64,000 bases of DNA from Corylus avellana. Taxonomy: Eukaryota; Streptophyta; Magnoliopsida; Fagales; Betulaceae. The stretch lies in NCBI RefSeq assembly GCF_901000735.1, contig NC_081542.1, positions 33,843,243-33,907,242 of the forward strand. The letters are read 5' to 3'. Numbering within the stretch: the stretch's first letter is position 1; every line of letters starts with the position of its first letter. Below the pieces are notes generated by a model, which did not search any database, was not told where the DNA came from, and worked only from the letters and a program-made list of their open reading frames with translations. The position numbers and the translations under genes are program-made. This document shows, piece by piece, positions 57,808 through 64,000 of the stretch.

Positions 57808-58387
57808 TATTGGTCCATAATTCAGTTGGGTTGGGCCCAGTTCGAACCTATCGGCCCATTCCCAATACTCGGTCATTTTTTACTGTTTAGAATAAACTCA
57901 TGTTCGGCAAACTTAGGCTTATATAGATTATATTATCGACAGTTGGTTATCAGGCTCGGTCAGCCGAGCCTGAGGCAGGTACCGAGTGTTACCCTTAGGA
58001 AATAATAAACATATCTGAATAAATATCCTATTTGATGTTCTCCGATATATTGTTGACACGTGGACCCTCGGTAAAAGTCTACAGTGTTAGATGAACAGGT
58101 ACAATCTGATGCCTATAAAAGGGGGGTCCTCTTTCACTATTTCGGTAACTTCTTTTACCCTCCAAAAACTGAATACTTTGCCTATCTTCTCTCTGATCCA
58201 CAGTTTCCAAGTTCATTTTTTCTCTTAAACCCTGTGACTAACTTAGGCATCGGAGCTTCCAACGGCCGGACAACGCCGGCAGCTTTGATTCCTTTTTCTT
58301 TGTTGATTATTCAGTTATAACCCTCGGTTAATCCCTCGATCAAATAGGGTCCGTCACACGTCATCATTTCGGAAAACTGTCTCAACA
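57808..58387 (+). repeat. T2 3' LTR (580 bp)
   Basis: Starts TATTGGTCCATAATTCAG; the terminal TG of the 5' LTR has become TA. Ends AACTGTCTCAACA, then CAATG. Same length as the 5' LTR. Confidence 0.92.
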
Positions 58388-58392
58388 CAATG

Positions 58393-59363
58393 TATTATGA
58401 CCACGAGATGCACTAGCTGGGTAAGTTTATCTGGTAAGCCAAAAAGTGCTCATGCTACAGTCTACAGAAGCCATTGTTGAAATGGAGTTGATGTGGAAAT
58501 GCATTAAGGAAGAAGAATGGAAGGCAAAAAGAAGCCATTGATGATGCTACCGATGGAGTGGCCTTTGGAGTAGCCAAGCTGCAATATTCCGGCGTTGATG
58601 GAGCAGGCCTTGTCAGTTCGATCTCATGCATGTGGAGAAGACGTGTAATCCACAAAATCCGGCATCCTGACATTGGATCCTTAATTATCAACTGTCCCAT
58701 GACATTTTGGTATTGTCATGGCACATGGATTTTACTATTTCTGGAAGAAATCAAAACAACATGTCATTAATTTTATTCACGCCAGTATAGGTTTGATTAG
58801 AATAACAAACCACTTGGAAGAATATATATATAATAAGGTTTTCAAGTACAGCCCATGACAGGTTTCAGGCAAAAAGGTGTTTAATTGATTGTTAAAAGAA
58901 GATGTTGGAAGATGACTCAATCATCTGCAATAAAATCTTTCACCATATGGGGGCCGCCAAATGTAGGATCCTAACTTCCTGCACTCGGTTCTTCACATAT
59001 GTTTTTATGCTAAACCACTTATTAGATGCTCACAAAAAAAAAGACAAAAAGTGAACCACTTGGAACTATGTATTTTATAGTACTTTTACAACCCATTGGT
59101 GTACTTTCTGTCCTTTTTCTATTTGTTCTGTTCCAACCAAAAAGGTGTTTGATAGTTTAGACAAGATGTTGGAAAATGACATCATTTTTGTATGTTTAAA
59201 TATAAATTAAATTATTATGTTTATTTTTATCGATTTAAGTTTTTAAGATAAGTGATGATATAAATAAAAAAAAAAAATGTCATTGAAGATGTAGGACTTA
59301 TATGAGTGAAAGTGTGGATCTTACATATCCAATAGTTGATTTAAAAAAAAAAAAAAAAAAAAG
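58393..59363. other. Intergenic, low-copy
   Basis: Continues the pre-T2 locus from 45605. No supported gene. The short ORF near 58558 lacks conserved features. Two phrases sharing AAAAAGGTGTTT and AAGATGTTGGAA (near 58874 and 59141) suggest a small old duplication. Poly-A at 59343-59362. Confidence 0.45.
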
Positions 59364-60109
59364 ATACACTACAAAAAAATTGCTATTTTTTGACGTGGCA
59401 AACAATACATGATTTTTGTCACGTCAGCATTTTCTGATGTGTTAAAAAATAGTACGTCAGAAAATTCTAACGCACCAATTTGGCTTGGAGCGTCAGAAAA
59501 AAAAAAAAAAAAAAAAAAAAAAGAGGCCAAAATTTTGAAATTTTTCCCTTTTCTTATTTTCCCTCCACTTTTTTCCTCTTTTTATTCTTCCCTCTTCATT
59601 TAGTTTTCCCACACTCTCTCCCTCTCCTCTCCCTTCTCTCCACGACAAATCGAAGAAATTAGGCAGAAGAAGGAGAACAAAAAGAAAAGGAGAAGAGAAG
59701 AAGAAAAAGAAAGGGAGAAGAGAAGAAGAAGAGAAGCAAAAAAAAAAAAAGATCTAGGAAGAAGAAGAGTATGGACGTGCACATCTCTGCACCATGGTGC
59801 AGCTGTGTTGAGAAACACAGATCTGCACGACAGCGTGAGGGAGCTGCCGTGCAGAGGAAAATAAAAAATAAAAAAAATTAATAATAATTTAAATTAATAA
59901 ATTTTTAATTCAAAAAAAAAAATTCCAGAAAAAATTTCAAAAAGAAAAAATTAATTTTTTATTTAATTTTTTAATTTTCTGACGCGCGTCAGAACCACCA
60001 CGTCAGAAAATTTTTTTTCTTGTCACCTATGCTTCTGACAATCAACACGTGTCAGAAACGCCACGTCAGAAAACTTCCGTGAGGAAATTTTTTTTTTTTT
60101 GTAGTGATA
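59364..60109. mobile_element. CACTA-type non-autonomous element (740 bp), TSD ATA
   Basis: The element (59367-60106) begins CACTACAAAAAAATTGC and ends TTTTTTTTTTTTGTAGTG. The 3-bp duplication ATA lies at 59364-59366 and 60107-60109. Subterminal CGTCAGAAAA and TCTGACG motifs (for example 59454, 59489, 59980-60010 and 60063) are direct and inverted, as for CACTA transposase binding. The centre is purine-rich poly-GAA. No transposase. Confidence 0.85.
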
Positions 60110-60240
60110 AGAGAATACTAAATTGCAAGTCTCATACAAATAAAGTAACTTGGCACAACATAATAGGCAGGTAATCATCAATTAATGCTTTAGACATTGA
60201 ATAGGCGTCACGCACTGACGCAATGTCACATAGACATCAA

Positions 60241-60448
60241 TTAAAGTATGAGAAATGCTACATTTTCTAAAAAAAATTTCAATAGTTGATTTCCAAATGA
60301 GGTGTAACTATCTCATAAGTTGGTCACACATTTTTTACAATAATAAATCTTATGGCCAGTATAAAATAGTGACACATCATTTAAGAACCAACTTTTAGTA
60401 ATAAAAAAAAAAAAAAAAAAAAAAAGTATGGCACTTCTCTTAAAGTAT
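60241..60448. mobile_element. Mutator-like MITE (190 bp), TSD TTAAAGTAT
   Basis: The element (60250-60439) begins GAGAAATGCTACATTTTCT and ends AAAAGTATGGCACTTCTC, with inverted termini of about 19 bp and some mismatches. TTAAAGTAT is perfectly repeated at 60241-60249 and 60440-60448. Poly-A near its right end. No ORF. Confidence 0.85.
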
Positions 60449-61619
60449 TGCGGTCTGCCAATGTTACAAAGACATCAATTACCAGGGGTACAAGGGTGAA
60501 ATCGTAAGACCTTACAGGATTATGATAAGTGATAACTAAGTTCCATAGCTTATTAACATATACTTTCACAAAATTTCAAATGTTTTCAAAATGGGTTCAA
60601 TAAACAGGATTTTCTATCAAGCATTAAACAAGATAACATAATCTTTTCTATCATTAAAAATAAGTCAATAATTATCAAATATATCGTTAAGCAATGGTAA
60701 GATCAAAGGTTGCTAAATTAATGTTTCCAAGCAAATAACTCATACGTTTCTCTCTGGGCAATAATAAAAATTAGGAAAAAATACATTTTACCCCTCTAAA
60801 GTATCCATGCATTTGTGTTTGAGCGCCTAATATTTAAAAATTAACGAAAGACCCCAACAATGTATCTGATGTTGGCAAAAAATACCATCTATTTATCAAA
60901 TCTATATATTTGGACGGAAACCAAGTCACGTTTGTGGCATGTGACCTTTTTTTAACAAAAACTTTTGAAAATAACTTCAGTGGGTAAAGTGTAAACATAA
61001 ATGACTTGGTGGATAAAATGTATGAATAAATGATACTTCAGTGTAAATAAAGGATACCTTTATTCATACATTTTTCTATAATCCAGTAAAAGGTGAATAA
61101 AAAATATTTCATAAAAGAGTATAGCTAGGTTGTTAGGTCATCCTGATTTGGATTGTAATAATTTGCTCAAACCATTGAGAATAACCTAGTTGTCGGTAAA
61201 TGGGCACCCAAGAAATGCCTATTATCATTTAATGTACACTAAAGGATGTTAAGAAGAAATAGACTAGTTGCGTATGATATCAGCATTTACAATTGGCTTT
61301 TTGAGGAGAAAAAATCACTTTATTTAATTTAGAAAGTCACTTTTAAAAGAAATCACACATTAAACTCTATACATTTCTCTATTTTAGTTCAATATTATTT
61401 TTTGGGTAAAGATATTGAGCACGCCGGCGTGCTTGAACAGTGAAGCACGCCGGGCGTGATTTTTTTTTTTTTATTATTATTTTATTATTTTAATTTTTTT
61501 GAAAAAAAAAGCATGCATTTAGCCCCAGCGCATTATCGGTTAGGCATCATCGCCAAAGCGTGTTCCAATTCCACGACTCTTATTTTTTATTAGTTTTAAA
61601 CCAATAGGGGATAGGAGAG
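60449..61619. other. Intergenic, AT-rich
   Basis: No gene. A GC-rich palindrome GCACGCCGGCGTGC occurs near 61410-61423, with a related AAGCACGCCGGGCGTGA 19 bp later, beside a T-run. Otherwise featureless. Confidence 0.45.
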
Positions 61620-62020
61620 TAACAAATAGGGGAAACTACCTTTTGCCTCCATGAACTATAACGCCTTGGCTCTTTATCCCCATAAACTGCCAACGGTACT
61701 ACTTTGCCCCCATGAACTACCATTTTGTGCCCAAAACCCTCTTCCGTCAGTCGAACCCATTAACTCAGATGATCAACCAGTCACTTTGCGTCATTTTTCT
61801 CCCATGAACTATAACGCATTGTCACTTTATTCCCATGAACTACAATGCACTGTCGCTTTGACCGTCTGAGTTAACGGCTTTAACTGACGGAAGGGGATTT
61901 TGGGCACAAAATGGTAGTTTGGTTCATGGGGCGGAAGTGTCAAGGCGTTGTAGTTCATGGGAAGAAAGTGCCAAGGCGTTGTAGTTCATGAGGGCAAAAT
62001 GTAGTTTCCCCTAAAAAATA
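61620..62020. mobile_element. Inverted-repeat element (383 bp), probable Mutator-like MITE
   Basis: The element (61629-62011) begins GGGGAAACTACCTTTTGCC and ends GGCAAAATGTAGTTTCCCC. The arms extend far inward with repeated CATGAACTATAACGC and its complement. Flanks TAACAAATA (61620-61628) and TAAAAAATA (62012-62020) match at 8 of 9 bases. The short ORF at 61651 is repeat translation. Confidence 0.8.
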
Positions 62021-62495
62021 AGTTTAAAAACATTATATAACTTTGGCTTTTTGACTCTTGAAATGTAGGGAGCATGTATGACAATAGTTAAATATAAAGT
62101 AAAGAAGGGAGCTTGTTAAATGAGAGTTTTAATGATTTTTGTTATATTTTTAAGAAAAAGCTAAATATAAATAGTTTATTATGAATGCTTTATCGCAACA
62201 AGTATTGAGTGAATGTCCTCAATTTAGAAAGAAAAATCCTCTCATTGTTATTAGAACGGAAATGAGAAATGCTACATACTCTAAAAGTTTACCAAAGGGA
62301 CCGTCCCCAAATGACCTCCAACGGACATGCCACGTCGGTTAAAGCAATTTTCAAAATTTCAATAAAATTTAAATTGGAATGAGGAGAGCTTGGTGACTTA
62401 CATGATATCTCTACCATTTTTAGTATCATTTTGTTGAAAAAAAATAAAAAATCAAACATTTCTTAATAGTTGGGAAATATGTGGTGGCATTTCTC
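62021..62495. other. Intergenic with a MITE end remnant
   Basis: GAGAAATGCTACATACTCT at 62264 matches the terminus of the MITE at 60250. A possible opposite end GGTGGCATTTCTC lies at 62483-62495, but no TSD is visible. No gene. Confidence 0.4.
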
Positions 62496-62710
62496 AGCCT
62501 TTTTTGGCAATGGACTTGCACAAGTCCCAATAATTCAACTCCTCCAACATTCTTACTTTTTATATCACTTAAATAACTTTTTATTACTATTTAAACAAAA
62601 ATGTTTCACTTTCCAATACGAAAAATTCAAAATTTCTATTCACTTTATATCATATCATTCACTTTCAAACCAAAAATCCACTACACAAGTCCATTGTCAA
62701 ACAAGGCCCT
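62496..62710. repeat. Inverted-repeat MITE-like sequence (about 215 bp)
   Basis: The left arm CCTTTTTTGGCAATGGACTT matches the reverse complement of the right end (CCTTGTTTGACAATGGACTT). No convincing TSD found. The A/T-rich middle has no ORF of interest. Confidence 0.5.
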
Positions 62711-62988
62711 CAATTCAAGCTTCACTTCTCAAAGCTGAGCGGCATTTCTCAAAATCAAGCTTTAGATCTCTCTCCAAGTTCCATTTTTTTTTTTTTTTTT
62801 TAGGTTGAAACTCTCCTTCTCCATTTCTTTTTTGCGCGGTTTATCATTCATTGTTGTTTTCGGGGGGTTTTTTTCTTTTTCTTTTTGTACATGAAGGAGC
62901 TATTCTTGATCTCTTTAATTGGTTGCCGACATAAGGTAGGAATCCAAGGAGAATGAAAGTTTAATTCTTACTTTTTGCAAAATTCCTC
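62711..62988. other. Intergenic, T-rich
   Basis: Poly-T tracts at 62786-62801 and around 62870-62885. Nothing else recognised. Confidence 0.4.
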
Positions 62989-63713
62989 TGTTGTATCTAG
63001 AGTGGGCCTTAGGAGACTTAAGTCGCATTGGGTCACTACCGTGACCTAAGTGAATGAGTGACTACTGGAGTAGGCCTCAGAAGGGCCCACTATAAATATC
63101 CAAATGGGGCATTAGGCCTAGTTTCTCCTATCAAATAATAAGGCCTAAAGCCCACGAAGGAAAGGCATATATATTGGCGCTCCATGGCTCCGGTCCATAT
63201 TCAACCCGTGAAATCATTTTGTTGTCCATCGGATAAGACACGTGTGAGCCACTCTTCAATCCAACAATAAGAGAGTTCTACTTTGATTCTGCTACAAAAC
63301 AAACTTGATTCAATAAGATGCAGTCAACCTTTATAATAGCCTTTCAAAAAGTAGTTATAGGAAAGATCTGTTGAGATCATTATCAAACCAGATCAATATT
63401 CAAGGAAAGTCAGTGAGAGTGGCCCTCAGCGACCAACGTACCCAACGACATCTATAAAATGAGCAGCAACTTAAAACACAAAATACAGTGAAATATTTCT
63501 ACTACTCTCATTTTAATACTTGCATTATTCTTAATTATTTACTCTAATTGTTTTTCTATTTCTGATTTAGGCATCAGAAGTGGAATGGCCACAACACCCC
63601 CCAACTTCGTGGCCTTCCACTGTTGATCTCTCTTTAATCTTCGCAGGGTCTTGGATCCGAGTTGCTGCCACGAGTGACAACTCTCCAACCGCGTCTAATT
63701 TAGATGAGTGTTT
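62989..63713 (+). repeat. Tat/Ogre-like LTR remnant
   Basis: The region has a TATA box TATAAAAT (63453-63460), then GATTTAGGCATCAGAAG about 100 bp on, parallel to ACTTAGGCATCGGAG after the TATA box in the T1 and T2 LTRs. It begins near TGTTGTATCTAGAG, but neither end nor a TSD is certain. Confidence 0.45.
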
Positions 63714-64000
63714 TGTTGGAATTATGCCCTAAATTCCAATGATTTTATATATCTATGTTGACATTCAAATGTTTGTTATGAATATAGATGTTATTTTCAC
63801 TAATTAAAATGAATTGAGCATGTAGCACATAAAATGTCTTTTACATGTTTATTACCAAATTTATCATATTTGTTATGCATGTGAAAGGTCCTAGGATTAC
63901 ATTGAATATGGCTATGGCTGTGAGTAACGTGGTTATCACACAAGGTCATAGTGCATAATCCTTGTATCCTTAAAGTATAAAGTTCGCAGTCAGCAAATTG
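63714..64000 (+). repeat. Possible start of a copia-like LTR, cut by the window edge
   Basis: TGTTGGAATTATGCCCTAAA resembles the start of many plant Ty1/copia LTRs. The rest is non-coding AT-rich DNA with no PBS in view. The call rests on these 20 bases only. Confidence 0.35.

Larger units (their letters stand above)
45606..58392 (+). mobile_element. T2: structurally complete Tat element (12,777 bp), TSD CAATG
   Basis: LTRs 45611-46190 and 57808-58387, both 580 bp, flanked by perfect CAATG at 45606-45610 and 58388-58392. Order: 5' LTR, PBS, gag, protease-RT-RNase H-aRNase H, integrase (cut by a hAT element), tandem repeats, antisense gene, PPT, 3' LTR. I count about 16 LTR differences by eye, mostly transitions (about 97% identity). 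Gag and pol carry stops and a frameshift, so it is not autonomous now. Confidence 0.93.

Noticed and set aside
59409..59818. Short ORFs on both strands with poly-Lys, poly-Phe or Leu/Ser runs
   Set aside because: Translations of purine and pyrimidine tracts inside the CACTA element.
62264..62495. A complete MITE between two GAGAAATG-like ends
   Set aside because: Inverted ends are visible but the 9-bp flanks do not match, so boundaries are unproven.

Overview
The window is nuclear DNA of a flowering plant, most likely a eudicot. The evidence is Ty3/gypsy retrotransposons of the plant-only Athila and Tat lineages, a plant TAXi-type aspartic protease gene, and plant-style hAT, Mutator-like and CACTA miniature elements. 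I cannot name the species. About 85% of the window is transposable-element DNA and I find one intact host gene. All boundaries below were read by hand from terminal TG/CA, target-site duplications (TSDs), primer-binding sites (PBS), polypurine tracts (PPT) and protein motifs.

Left half (1-39780): a Tat element (T1, + strand) that has been invaded repeatedly. Its 5' part lies off the left edge. Athila element A1 (minus; 5' LTR 1011-2528, open gag running off position 1) sits in the T1 protease region. T1 pol is decayed (2529-5975). Downstream of T1 pol is Athila element G (minus; TSD GTATC). Inside the G integrase is element H (minus, 11466-27267; TSD CGTGA/CCTGA), a non-autonomous Athila derivative with no pol. 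Inside H is the complete Athila element P (+, 14623-24696; TSD TCCTC). The nest T1 > G > H > P is four levels deep. Two further solo LTRs lie at 7928-9213 (in G) and 34328-35592 (in T1). The right end of G is rearranged: T1 integrase, the T1 39-bp repeat and the GTATC-LTR junction are duplicated at 31666-33745. T1 ends with a decayed antisense gene (35772-38247) and its 3' LTR (38994-39780).

Middle (39781-45610): low-copy DNA carrying the intronless aspartic protease gene (41828-43264, minus) with a TATA box. Around it are an 89-bp inverted repeat, a 707-bp Mutator-like MITE, a 64-bp hairpin element with a 9-bp TSD, and an 855-bp hAT element.

Right part (45611-58387): a complete Tat element T2 with 580-bp LTRs (about 97% identical by eye), TSD CAATG, PBS, gag, PR-RT-RNase H-archaeal-type RNase H, and integrase split by an 831-bp hAT element. 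Downstream of pol is a long antisense gene with two short introns, related to the T1 antisense relic. The end (58388-64000) is AT-rich intergenic DNA with a CACTA element, two Mutator-like MITEs, an inverted-repeat element, a Tat-like LTR remnant and the possible start of a copia-like LTR.

The retroelement proteins form the usual replication set (Gag particle, protease, reverse transcriptase, RNase H, integrase). Every pol copy carries stops or frameshifts, so none looks autonomous. Only the part of A1 gag inside the window is uninterrupted.
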